Assembly (NCBI RefSeq): GCF_024436375.1
Contig: NZ_JAFMZM010000005.1
Span: forward strand, 461,997 to 525,996
Reading direction: 5' to 3'
DNA from: Nocardioides astragali
GTDB taxonomy: Bacteria > Actinomycetota > Actinomycetes > Propionibacteriales > Nocardioidaceae
DNA: 64,000 nucleotides
Under the pieces are notes generated by a model, which was not told where the DNA came from, did not search any database, and saw only the letters and a list, made by a program, of their open reading frames with translations. Below, one piece after another: positions 19,248 through 26,885 of this stretch. The translations under genes and the position numbers were made by a program. Positions within the stretch are counted from its first letter, which is position 1, and each line of letters begins with the position of its first letter.

Positions 19248-19591
19248 CGCAACCGCGCCGAGTCGAACTCCGCCTTGGGAACGTAGGCGTGGGCCCCGCA
19301 GTCGAGAGGGTCCGCGCCGAGCTCACCCAGCTCGTACGTCGAGAGCAGCACCACGATCGGCGCGTTGTCGAGGGCACGGATCCGGCGCGTTGCCTCCAGC
19401 CCGTCGATGCCGGGGAGATTGACGTCCATAAGCACCAGGTCCGGCTGGTGCCGGAACACCGTTGCCAGCGAGTCCTCGCCGTCAACGGCGTCGCCCACCA
19501 GCACGAACCCCTCGGTGGCTCTGACCAGGGCTCCGGCGGCGCGACGAAAGGTTTCCTGGTCGTCGACCACCACCACGCGCACGTCCGCCAT
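19220..19591 (-). CDS. Single-domain response regulator receiver
   Basis: A 123-residue receiver: acidic pair D10/D11, phosphoacceptor D56 in LVLMDVNLP, and the conserved lysine in AYVPKAEF. It stops right after the receiver, with no DNA-binding domain. The HTH of NarL-type regulators is missing, and the DNA upstream encodes no detached HTH. It is convergent with the degenerate kinase and the two genes overlap by 28 nt at their 3' ends. It may act by protein-protein contact or as a phosphate sink. Confidence 0.85.
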   Translation of the reverse strand: MADVRVVVVDDQETFRRAAGALVRATEGFVLVGDAVDGEDSLATVFRHQPDLVLMDVNLPGIDGLEATRRIRALDNAPIVVLLSTYELGELGADPLDCGAHAYVPKAEFDSARLRQVWSDAAG

Positions 19592-19797
19592 CCGAACCTC
19601 CTACCCAAAGCCTGCCGGATCGGGCGCCGCGGACGCAGGAGTGTTTCCCGCACGGCGCGGGGCGGATTCCCACCCAGGGGAGTGCGGTCGCGGCGCCCTC
19701 GCGGGCGGGCACCACGGTCCCGCCGGACTGGAGCGGTACCTAGCGTTCAGAAGTAGAGCCGAGGACAGTCCCAGCTCATTGAACGCAGGAGAACCAG

Positions 19798-21054
19798 ATG
19801 ACCTCGTCGAAGCCCCTTCAGGGCACCGACCGCTCCTTCTTCGTCTTCTCGGCCGGCACGGCAGCCGGGATCCTGCACGCACTGGACGACGCCGTGATCA
19901 ACCGCCAGCCTGGCGTGCCGGTCGACCAGCACCTGCCCGCACTGACCGCGGTCCTCGTGGCAGCGCTGGCTGCGGTGTGGTACTTCCGCCGCGCCGGCAC
20001 CGGGGCTCGAGCCGCCCTGGCTCTCGTCGTGGGTGCCGTCACCGTGGCCAACGGGGCGATGCACGTCATGCACGTCGCCGTGAGCGGCGGCGTCTCGGGC
20101 AGCGACGTCACCGGGGTGGTCGCGGCCGCCTTCGCCGTGGTGCTGCTGGGGATGTCGGCGCTCCTGCCGTTCCTGCACCGTGGCGAACGTCGGGCCACCC
20201 GACGCCGCACCTGGACCGTCCGGGTGCTCGTGACGGCCACCGTCGCCGGTGTGGCCATGTTCGTCCTGCTCCCCGTCGGGGTGGGCATCGGACAGACGCA
20301 CCTCTACCGGAGCCCCGTGGGGGACCCCCCGGACCGACGCTTCGAGTCCGTCACCTTCACCTCTGCCGAGGGGCTCGAGCTCTCCGGCTGGTACGCACCA
20401 TCGGAGAACCGGGCCGCTGTCTTGATGGTGAGTAGCGCCCGCGGGGACCGGAGCGCCACCGTGGACCACGCCGTCCTGATGGCCGATCACGGGTACGGCG
20501 TGCTGCTCTACGACGCACGCGGCACCGGTCAGAGCGAGGGCACCCCGAACGGCTACGGCTGGGGATGGGAAGGCGACATCGCCGGTGCTCTCGACTTCCT
20601 CGAGGAGCGCCCGGACGTTGATCCGTCACGGATCGGTGGGCTGGGACTGTCCACCGGAGCCGACGTCCTCATCGAGGTCGCCGCCCGGGACCGACGGTTG
20701 GCGGCGGTGGTGGCGGACGGAGCCACCATCCGGTCCCTGTCCGACATCCCGCCGGGTCAGCCCGCCGACATCGTTCTGATGGCACCGGTGCTGGCCACGG
20801 TCCAGCTGATGTCGGGCGAGTCGCCCGGCGCGCCGCTGGTCGACCTGGTCGCGGACGTGTCGCCCACCCCCCTGCTTCTCGTGGCAGCTGGTTCCATCGG
20901 ACCCGAGATCGCAGTGAACCGCCGGTACGCCGAAGTCGCCGGACCCACCACTGATCTGTGGACGCTCCCGAACGCAAGGCACACGGCCGCGATCCGAGAC
21001 GAGGCAGCGGAGTACGAACGCCGCGTCGTCGCGCACTTCGAGGACGCCCTGTGA
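19798..21054 (+). CDS. Membrane-anchored alpha/beta hydrolase, paralogue 1
   Basis: A 418-residue protein in two parts. Residues 1-165 hold about four membrane helices, with a conserved HALDDAVINRQPG segment in the first helix and GAMHVMHVAV in the third. Residues 170-418 form an alpha/beta hydrolase with YDARGTGQSEG, the nucleophile elbow GLSTGAD (serine) and a C-terminal histidine in NARHTAAI. The ATG follows AGGAGAACCAG. A paralogue with the same architecture lies at 28099. The hydrolase domain would face either the membrane surface or the outside; its substrate is unknown. Confidence 0.85.
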   Translation: MTSSKPLQGTDRSFFVFSAGTAAGILHALDDAVINRQPGVPVDQHLPALTAVLVAALAAVWYFRRAGTGARAALALVVGAVTVANGAMHVMHVAVSGGVSGSDVTGVVAAAFAVVLLGMSALLPFLHRGERRATRRRTWTVRVLVTATVAGVAMFVLLPVGVGIGQTHLYRSPVGDPPDRRFESVTFTSAEGLELSGWYAPSENRAAVLMVSSARGDRSATVDHAVLMADHGYGVLLYDARGTGQSEGTPNGYGWGWEGDIAGALDFLEERPDVDPSRIGGLGLSTGADVLIEVAARDRRLAAVVADGATIRSLSDIPPGQPADIVLMAPVLATVQLMSGESPGAPLVDLVADVSPTPLLLVAAGSIGPEIAVNRRYAEVAGPTTDLWTLPNARHTAAIRDEAAEYERRVVAHFEDAL

Positions 21055-21200
21055 GCTCGCCTCCAGGTGTCGGGCGCGGAGCCCATGGTGGCGGCCTACC
21101 TCCGGAACGCCGAACACCCGAGGCCGGGGGAGCGGCTCCGCCCCGCGACCTACTGCACCGTCACCCTCGAACAGCGATGAGGACCGAGAGGAGGACCGAC

Positions 21201-21299
21201 ATGCCCTACGCACTCACCGAGATCGAGCTCATCGCTCGCCACCACATCACCGAGCGCACCCGCCGCCACCCGCGGGTCGCCACCGGTCGCCGCGCCTGA
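21201..21299 (+). CDS. Tiny ORF, 32 aa
   Basis: A 32-codon frame beginning MPYALTEIELIARHHITERT, with an unusually good GAGGAGG ribosome binding site 7 nt before the ATG. The peptide is basic and predicted helical with an Arg/His-rich end. I know no family. The strong ribosome binding site makes translation plausible, but the frame is short and lies next to a gene relic. Confidence 0.4.
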   Translation: MPYALTEIELIARHHITERTRRHPRVATGRRA

Positions 21300-21324
21300 C
21301 CTCAGGACCGCATCGCGACACCCG

Positions 21325-21438
21325 GCGCCAGTAGCCCATGAAGGCGACCTGGCGCCGGTCCATGCCCAGCTCGCTGACGAGGTGATGCCGCAGCCCGGTG
21401 ACCATGGCGGCCTCGCCGGCGATCCAGGCGGTAGACCT
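21325..21438 (-). pseudogene. Relic of siderophore-interacting protein C-terminus
   Basis: On the minus strand the frame reads TAWIAGEAAMVTGLRHHL and then ELGMDRRQVAFMGYWR, the C-terminal signature of SIP-type FAD-binding siderophore-interacting proteins. The rest of that about 280-residue protein is not present, and the flanking frame is low-complexity. It is a short remnant of a deleted iron-acquisition gene. Confidence 0.7.
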
Positions 21439-21614
21439 CTCCGAGGGCGCCCGCGGTTGGCCGCCGTGGCCGGTCGTGTGGCTGCGCGATTCAGAGCACC
21501 CGCGCGTCGAGCGTCCTGGTCCGGTCCTCCTCGATCGCCATTGCGCTGACAACCGTTGCGGGTAACGATCGGACCGGGGTGACAGCCGCTCTCAACCATC
21601 GAAGGAGATGGAAC

Positions 21615-22118
21615 ATGTCCGGCCTTTGGCTTCCTGCTGATTGGCAGCACCCGACCCAGACTCGGCTCTGCGAGGGTTACCACCTGCGCCCGATCCACCC
21701 GGATGACACCGAACTCGACATGCCAGCTGTCATGGGCTCTCGCGAGCGCCTGTGGTCGATTTATGGGGAGGCGTGGGGGTGGCCGCCCGCGACGATGAGC
21801 GCGGAGCAGGACCGAGAAGATCTACAGCACCACTGGGACGAGGTCCAAGCACACGAGTCCTTCAACTACGCAGTATTCGACAGCGCGGAAACCGAGCTGG
21901 TCGGGTGCGTCTACATCGACCCGACCGACAAGGCGGGCGGCGACGCCGACATCTCCTGGTGGGTCAGGGACGAGTACGTCGGGTCACCGGTGGAGTCTGA
22001 ACTGGACGGGTTCGTCCCAACGTGGATCGCTGAGGAGTGGCCATTCGAGGCGCCCCGATTCGTGGGTCGCGATATCACTTGGGCCGATTGGCTCGCCATC
22101 CCACGAGGTTCGCGATGA
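21615..22118 (+). CDS. GNAT-like acetyltransferase
   Basis: A 167-residue protein starting at ATG 21615 after GAAGGAGATGGAAC; the longer upstream frame is discarded. It reads like the compact GNAT subgroup used for small-molecule or protein N-acetylation: YHLRPIHPDD at the start of the first strand, FNYAVFDSAETELVGCVYID for the central strands, and DADISWWVRDEY before the CoA-binding helix. The usual RxxGxG/A loop is poorly kept (DEYVGSPVESEL), so CoA binding may be altered. Confidence 0.7.
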   Translation: MSGLWLPADWQHPTQTRLCEGYHLRPIHPDDTELDMPAVMGSRERLWSIYGEAWGWPPATMSAEQDREDLQHHWDEVQAHESFNYAVFDSAETELVGCVYIDPTDKAGGDADISWWVRDEYVGSPVESELDGFVPTWIAEEWPFEAPRFVGRDITWADWLAIPRGSR

Positions 22119-22300
22119 TCCGGCACGGACACCGGTTCAGATCGGGTCTCCCGCTGGGCGGCAATGCAGGTAGACCTCGCAACGCCTTTGCCGGACGCAC
22201 TCACCGTGCCTTGAGAAGTGAGGGGCCAGTACGTGGGACGCGCGCCCACAGACGACGGAGTGACGCACCGACGAGCGCACCTGCCCGGTGTGTGGACCGC

Positions 22301-22699
22301 TCAGTGATGTGCGCCGATAATCGCGTCTACCTCGGTTTCAACGAGCCAGCGGGGGTCGATGAAGCCGGACACCTCCACGAACGTGGCAGCCGGGCGGATG
22401 TCGGAGAAGTACTGACCGTGGACGGCCGCGGCCTCGCGCCAGCGGGTGATGTCGGTGAGCATGATCCGGGTCCGTACGACGTCCTCTACGCTCGCACCGA
22501 CTGTGGCCAGGGCTTCGGCTGACACTTCCAGGCAGCGTCGGGTCTGTGCCTCGACATCTCCTTCGCCGACGCTCTCGCCATCGCGACCGATGGGTGCGGT
22601 TCCTGCGACTACGACGTGTGTTCCGACGCGTACCGCTCGTGAGAATCCGATCTCTGGTTCGAGCGGTGAACCGGAGGAGGCGAGCTGGCGCACCATCAT
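22301..22699 (-). CDS. RidA family protein
   Basis: A 132-residue RidA/YjgF/UK114 protein. It has SRAVRVGTHVVVAGTAPIG at the N-terminus, EDVVRTRIMLTDITRW in the middle and PAATFVEVSGFIDPRWLVE near the end. Active RidA proteins hydrolyse reactive enamines or imines; the catalytic arginine position here is within the RTRIMLT region and was not verified by alignment. ATG 22699 overlaps the stop of the C45 gene (ATGA), so it is the second gene of a minus-strand operon. The association suggests it removes a reactive imine made by, or near, the acyltransferase-like enzyme. Confidence 0.88.
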   Translation of the reverse strand: MMVRQLASSGSPLEPEIGFSRAVRVGTHVVVAGTAPIGRDGESVGEGDVEAQTRRCLEVSAEALATVGASVEDVVRTRIMLTDITRWREAAAVHGQYFSDIRPAATFVEVSGFIDPRWLVETEVDAIIGAHH

Positions 22700-24003
22700 C
22701 CCACCGCCGCAGCGTAGTCGGTGTCTGCTGAGCCAGGTGGGTTTGGCGAAGGGGTCGATGGTCCGGGCTGGTAGGAGTGCGCAGCTTCGCGTACGCCGTG
22801 TCTTGGGGCTGCCGCGGCAATGGGTGTCGCGCAGGGTTGGTCCTGACTGGCGAGCTGAAACCTGATGGGTTCGGTGTAGCGACTGGTGCCGTCGCGATCG
22901 CCGGCGAAGAAGGCCACCTCGATCGCCGTCTCTTCGAGGTCGTACACCGCCTGCCACAGGGTTCGGACGCCGGGCGCGGGATAGGTGAACCGCACTCCGT
23001 CGATCTGGCTCCTGACCTGGGCCACATCTGGAGCCGAACCCCGGCCGATCTGCGCATCCAGTGCGCGCCAGCGGTCGTAGGTGAATGCGGCGGTGCCCGC
23101 CGAGCTTCGATCATCGGGCAGGTGAGCCGGGTCTGGCCAACGGTGCAGCAGGTGGTTCGTGCACACGAGGCTTTCGCCGGGAGTTGTCTCGACGATGTGC
23201 TCACGGTTGTGCCCGGGGGAGTACTCCCACGTGAAGGAGCGGCCCGCGCGGTCGGCCACGAGAAAATGGCATGGCACGAAGAGGTAGTACTGCTTGGCCA
23301 GCAGCAGCGCCTGCTTGGCCTCCTCCACGTCCTGGCAGGTCTCCAGGATGTAGCGCACAACCTGTTGCTCGGAGAGCCCCGCCTGGGGTACTACCGACGG
23401 TTCGGGTGCCGGAGACTCGTTGTCCGCCAGGAGGGTGACCGCAAGTCCCGCTTCGTTGAGTCCGTCGATGCCCCCGAGCATGTCCATGATGCCCACGACG
23501 ATCGTGGCGTAGCCGTTGTCGGGGCGAAGCTCGGTCACCCAGACGTCGGCGGCCAAGGGGCGTTCCCCGGTTCGCGCCGGACCACCGGTGATCTCGCTGT
23601 AGGTGCCTGTCGGAAAGTCGAAGTTGCGGCCGAGGAGAGCGTGTCCGGTCGCGGTCCGGTCCCCGGGGTGGAACACCGCGGAGCATCCGGGTGACGTCTC
23701 TATCGGCCCGAGCCGCCCGAGATCCCATCGCTCATCGTCCGGATCCACGCCGAAGACGTCACCGATGCCGCGCATTCGCTCGTCCAGCACCGGATGGTGG
23801 GTGCTGAACCAGCGGGCACGTGCTCGCTGCACAGTGTTGTCGGGAGCTGCGTGCGGGCCAGCGTCTGCGCCGTGAACCGCTACAGCCGCCTGAGCCATCA
23901 TCTGGCCGATGTACCGGTTGCTGCCGGCAACCCGCAGGTGCCGGACCGTGAGAAGGCGATCAGTGCCACCGTCCACCAGCGTTGTGGCACTCGTGCGACT
24001 CAC
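22696..24003 (-). CDS. C45 family peptidase / acyl-CoA:6-APA acyltransferase-like Ntn hydrolase
   Basis: A 435-residue protein of the C45 group. The autocatalytic Gly-Cys junction is visible in SPGCSAVFHPG (Cys about 107). LLGRNFDFPTGTYSEI, IVVGIMDMLGGIDGLNEAGL and EYSPGHNREHI are typical of the Ntn fold. Homologues include fungal isopenicillin N acyltransferase and many bacterial enzymes of unknown substrate. GTG 24003 is preferred because GGAGG lies 11 nt upstream (complement of 24015-24019) and the conserved LLTVRHLRVAGS begins soon after. It is divergent from a MarR gene and translationally coupled to RidA. Confidence 0.85.
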   Translation of the reverse strand: MSRTSATTLVDGGTDRLLTVRHLRVAGSNRYIGQMMAQAAVAVHGADAGPHAAPDNTVQRARARWFSTHHPVLDERMRGIGDVFGVDPDDERWDLGRLGPIETSPGCSAVFHPGDRTATGHALLGRNFDFPTGTYSEITGGPARTGERPLAADVWVTELRPDNGYATIVVGIMDMLGGIDGLNEAGLAVTLLADNESPAPEPSVVPQAGLSEQQVVRYILETCQDVEEAKQALLLAKQYYLFVPCHFLVADRAGRSFTWEYSPGHNREHIVETTPGESLVCTNHLLHRWPDPAHLPDDRSSAGTAAFTYDRWRALDAQIGRGSAPDVAQVRSQIDGVRFTYPAPGVRTLWQAVYDLEETAIEVAFFAGDRDGTSRYTEPIRFQLASQDQPCATPIAAAAPRHGVREAAHSYQPGPSTPSPNPPGSADTDYAAAVG

Positions 24004-24029
24004 CGAGGCGCATGCCTCCGACGAAAAAC

Positions 24030-24041
24030 TGCGATATCGTA
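24030..24041. promoter_or_regulatory. Candidate MarR operator (TGCGA-N2-TCGTA)
   Basis: TGCGATATCGTA lies 14 bp upstream of the MarR start codon and between the divergent C45 and MarR genes. It is a near palindrome of the form TGCGA-N2-TCGCA with one mismatch. Two perfect copies lie at 24717-24752. It fits autoregulation by the MarR protein at 24055 and control of the divergent C45-RidA operon. Confidence 0.6.
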
Positions 24042-24054
24042 GTACCATGGAAGG

Positions 24055-24555
24055 ATGGTGCGACAACGCAGTACGTCTGTCAAGGGCCTGACTCCAGCTG
24101 ACGTGCGCGACGAGGACGTCGATGTGACCTTCATGGTGTGGCTGACATCCCGGGCGACGACTGATCTCGTCGATTCCGTGTTGGCGCCCGCAGGCCTGGA
24201 CGGCGACGAGTTCGCCATCTACTCGGTGCTCACCGCGGCACCCTCGATCACCCCGACCGAGCTCGCGCGTTGGATGGCAGCTCCGCCCACCACCGTGTCC
24301 AGCTACGTGAAGCGGTTCGAAGCTCGCGGACACGTGGAACGGGAGCCGAATCCAGACGATGGTCGCTCCTATCGCATCAAGCTGACGCCCGCCGGACGGC
24401 GAGCGCACCGTGCCGCCGCGAAGCTCTTCATCCCGATGCGAACGCGTGTCGAGGAAGGACTCGGGCCCCGGGGGAGCGAGGTGCGGGAAGCGTTGCTCAC
24501 CCTCCGATCGGTCCTGGATGAGATCCGTCACACCCCCCCGGGCGCGCTCGAGTAG
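24055..24555 (+). CDS. MarR family transcriptional regulator
   Basis: A 166-residue winged-helix regulator. An N-terminal dimerisation helix is followed by SITPTELARWMAAPPTTVSS (helix-turn-helix) and the wing EPNPDDGRSYRIKLTPAGRR. The ATG at 24055 follows GGAAGG. It is divergent from the C45-RidA operon and lies 244 bp upstream of a six-gene operon. Palindromes of the same TGCGA-N2-TCGCA type occur in front of itself and in the promoter of the downstream operon, so I infer that it controls all three units. Confidence 0.9.
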   Translation: MVRQRSTSVKGLTPADVRDEDVDVTFMVWLTSRATTDLVDSVLAPAGLDGDEFAIYSVLTAAPSITPTELARWMAAPPTTVSSYVKRFEARGHVEREPNPDDGRSYRIKLTPAGRRAHRAAAKLFIPMRTRVEEGLGPRGSEVREALLTLRSVLDEIRHTPPGALE

Positions 24556-24703
24556 CCCTCGCCTCGCGCGTCGGACGACCGCCACGAGCAAGGGCATACG
24601 CCGCCCTCTCTGCTGGCGCTGCCCGGCCCTGCCTTGGTGCTCGGGGACTGCCCCGGCTCCCCCAATGGGGTTGAGCACTTGTCTGCCGAGGACTGGACCG
24701 GCC

Positions 24704-24732
24704 TTGACAGAGTTAGTGCGAAGTCGCAGTAT
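24704..24732 (+). promoter_or_regulatory. Sigma-70-type promoter of the CPBP operon
   Basis: TTGACA (24704-24709), a 17-bp spacer and CAGTAT (24727-24732) give a near-consensus vegetative promoter 67 bp upstream of the CPBP start. It is overlapped by two palindromes of the MarR-type operator. Confidence 0.75.
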
Positions 24733-24752
24733 CGGGGTACTGCGAACTCGCA
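24717..24752. promoter_or_regulatory. Double operator TGCGA-N2-TCGCA
   Basis: Two perfect palindromes, TGCGAAGTCGCA (24717-24728) and TGCGAACTCGCA (24741-24752), are spaced 24 bp centre to centre. The first covers the spacer and -10, the second the transcription start. The outer sequences also form a 13-bp imperfect inverted repeat (24719-24731 with 24738-24750). Binding here would block RNA polymerase. The upstream MarR gene is the obvious candidate repressor. Confidence 0.75.
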
Positions 24753-24798
24753 GCACTCGACAGGTCCCTGGGCCACCAGGGCCGGGAAGTCAGGGACC

Positions 24799-25764
24799 AT
24801 GACCATCGACAGCACGGCTCGACTCCCGGGGAAGTCGACGACTCCCGGGCGGTCCCGGTTCGAAGGAGTGAAGGCGCGGATTCGCCGTCACCCGCTCGGC
24901 GCCTTCTACGTCTGGTTCTTCACCGTCGGCCAGGCCATCGCGTTCACACCGGTGATCGGGCGGACCCAGCTCGGCCTCGACCTGCCGACGCTGCCGTTCC
25001 TTGTTGCAGCGACCCCGATCGGGCTGCTGCTGCCCACAATGGTGATCACCTCGATCACCGACGGGCCGGCCGGGCTGCGGGCCCTGCGCCGACGGGCACT
25101 GACGTTCAGGGCTCCGCTTCGGTGGTACGCGTTCGCTGTGGCTGGCGCCCCGCTGATCGCCCTTGCCGCCACCGTGGCCAAGAGCGGCCCGCCGGCGGAG
25201 ACGGGCGCGACGATGTGGGGCTCGGTCATCGCCGTTGGCTATCTGCTGCAGCTCGTCCTCGTGCTGGTGACCGTCAACTGGTGGGAGGAGACCGCCTGGA
25301 TGGGTTTCGTCCAGGCGCGACTGCAGGAACGACACGGGCCCATGCGCGCCGCCGCGATCACCGGGGTGCCCTTCGCCTTCGGACACGTCTCCCTCGTCAT
25401 CGAGGACTCGCCCTCGACCGTCATCACCTTCCTCATCCTCCTGCTGATCATCAGCATCCCGTTCCGGGCGTTGCTCGGGTGGGTCTACAACAGCACGGCG
25501 AGCCTCTTCCTGGTGGGCCTGGTCCACGCCGCAGCCAACGCCACCGGGGTCGGTAGCGCGTTTGGAACCGGACTGTTGGACCGGCTCTACCCAGGCGCCG
25601 GCGAAGGTGGCATCACCATCCCCCTGCTCGCGGTGGTGGGGATCCTCGTCATCGCCGGCACCCGCCGCCGGCTCGGTCATCGACCCAGCCCTTGGAGCTC
25701 CGCAACGCGACCCACCCCGGCTCCCGACCCGGAGCACATCACCCGCACAGGAGATCAGTCATGA
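24799..25764 (+). CDS. CPBP family intramembrane glutamic endopeptidase
   Basis: A 321-residue integral membrane protein with about eight helices. The three CPBP/Abi signature motifs are present: WWEETAWMGF (paired glutamates near residue 163), FAFGHVSL (motif 2 histidine) and HAAANATG (motif 3 HxxxN). Such proteins (Rce1-like) cleave membrane-embedded substrates or protect against peptide toxins. It is the first gene of the operon behind the double operator; the last 4 nt overlap the next gene. The C-terminus is a basic/proline-rich cytosolic tail. Confidence 0.88.
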   Translation: MTIDSTARLPGKSTTPGRSRFEGVKARIRRHPLGAFYVWFFTVGQAIAFTPVIGRTQLGLDLPTLPFLVAATPIGLLLPTMVITSITDGPAGLRALRRRALTFRAPLRWYAFAVAGAPLIALAATVAKSGPPAETGATMWGSVIAVGYLLQLVLVLVTVNWWEETAWMGFVQARLQERHGPMRAAAITGVPFAFGHVSLVIEDSPSTVITFLILLLIISIPFRALLGWVYNSTASLFLVGLVHAAANATGVGSAFGTGLLDRLYPGAGEGGITIPLLAVVGILVIAGTRRRLGHRPSPWSSATRPTPAPDPEHITRTGDQS

Positions 25765-26885
25765 CCACCATCAATCCCGACGCAGCCGCTACAAGTGCTC
25801 CGCACGACCCCGCGGACGAAAGCGTGCGACGCGTCGTCCAGCAGTTCGTCGACGAGTCAAGGATCCCGGGGATGTCCTTGGCGATCGCGCGCCCTGAGGG
25901 GCACCTGTCCGCCGTGGCGGCCGGGTACGCCGACCTGGCAGCCCGTCGACCAGCCACGGTCACGGACCAGTACCCGTGGTTCTCCATGACCAAGATCGCG
26001 ACCGCGACCGCTGCCATGCAGCTGCACGTGTCAGGGCACTTCGATGTCGACGCACCAATCGGCACCTATCTGCGTTCCTACCGACCCCACCCGGTGCACG
26101 GTCACCCGAGCACCCGGCAACTGCTGACCCACACCGCCGGATTGCCCAACCCCCTGCCGGTGCGCTGGGTCCGCCCCGAAGACCAAACCGAGGACCGGGA
26201 ACAGCACCGACGCATCGTCGCGAAGTACGGAACCCCACGCCACACCGTCGGTGCCCAGCCGCACTACTCCAACGTCGGCTACCTCCTGGTCGGCGACGTC
26301 ATCGAGGCAGTCACCGGCCAGAGCGTGCAGGACCGCGTGACCGCGACCGTGCTTCGGCCCCTTGGGATGTCTGCCACCGGATACCGCTACGTCCAGGAAC
26401 GACCGAGGGCCACCGGCCACGTGCGCCTGCCCGCGGTGTTCCGACCGATCCTGCGCAGGTTCCTGCCCGGTGACCTGGTAGGTCCTCAGGTCGAGGGATG
26501 GACCCAGCTCCACCCGTTCCTGATCAACGGTGCCGCCTATGGCGGGCTGATCGGCACCGTCACCGACGCCGCAACGCTCGCCGCCGCCCACGCTGCCGCG
26601 TCCACGGACGTCACCGAGCTGCTGCCCCACGCCGACATCGACCGGATGCGGACGATCACCGCCCCCGGCAAGCGGTTCGATCACGGCACCGGGTGGTTCC
26701 GCAAGCCCGCCGACTCCGCGAGCTCGCCTACGTTCGTCGAGCACTACGGCACCGGCGGCGGCTACTGGAACGCCATGCGGATCTATCCACAACGACGCCT
26801 GGCGATCGTGGCAATGACCAACACCACTGCCGCATGGGACGTCGACAAGCTCTTCACCCAGATTGGACAACTGACATGGCACTGA
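25761..26885 (+). CDS. Beta-lactamase-like serine hydrolase (class C/EstB type)
   Basis: A 374-residue protein of the serine beta-lactamase/D-Ala-D-Ala carboxypeptidase-like family. It shows the SxxK motif in FSMTKIA (Ser about 75), YxN in PHYSNVGYLL and the third motif region HGTGWF. It has no signal peptide, unlike periplasmic beta-lactamases, so a cytosolic esterase or amidase such as EstB is more likely. The ATG overlaps the CPBP stop (ATGA) and is preceded by AGGAGA. Its own last 10 nt overlap the next start, so translation is tightly coupled. Confidence 0.9.
   Translation: MTTINPDAAATSAPHDPADESVRRVVQQFVDESRIPGMSLAIARPEGHLSAVAAGYADLAARRPATVTDQYPWFSMTKIATATAAMQLHVSGHFDVDAPIGTYLRSYRPHPVHGHPSTRQLLTHTAGLPNPLPVRWVRPEDQTEDREQHRRIVAKYGTPRHTVGAQPHYSNVGYLLVGDVIEAVTGQSVQDRVTATVLRPLGMSATGYRYVQERPRATGHVRLPAVFRPILRRFLPGDLVGPQVEGWTQLHPFLINGAAYGGLIGTVTDAATLAAAHAAASTDVTELLPHADIDRMRTITAPGKRFDHGTGWFRKPADSASSPTFVEHYGTGGGYWNAMRIYPQRRLAIVAMTNTTAAWDVDKLFTQIGQLTWH

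Noticed and set aside
21541..21601. GACAG at 21581 before the GNAT gene
   Set aside because: A single copy: the positions 11 and 22 bp upstream do not match and there is no suitable -10.
22696..24756. A 686-codon frame on the minus strand extending the C45 gene upstream across the MarR gene
   Set aside because: The part before about 24003 is antisense to the MarR gene and its promoter and has no family character. GTG 24003 with GGAGG is a better start.
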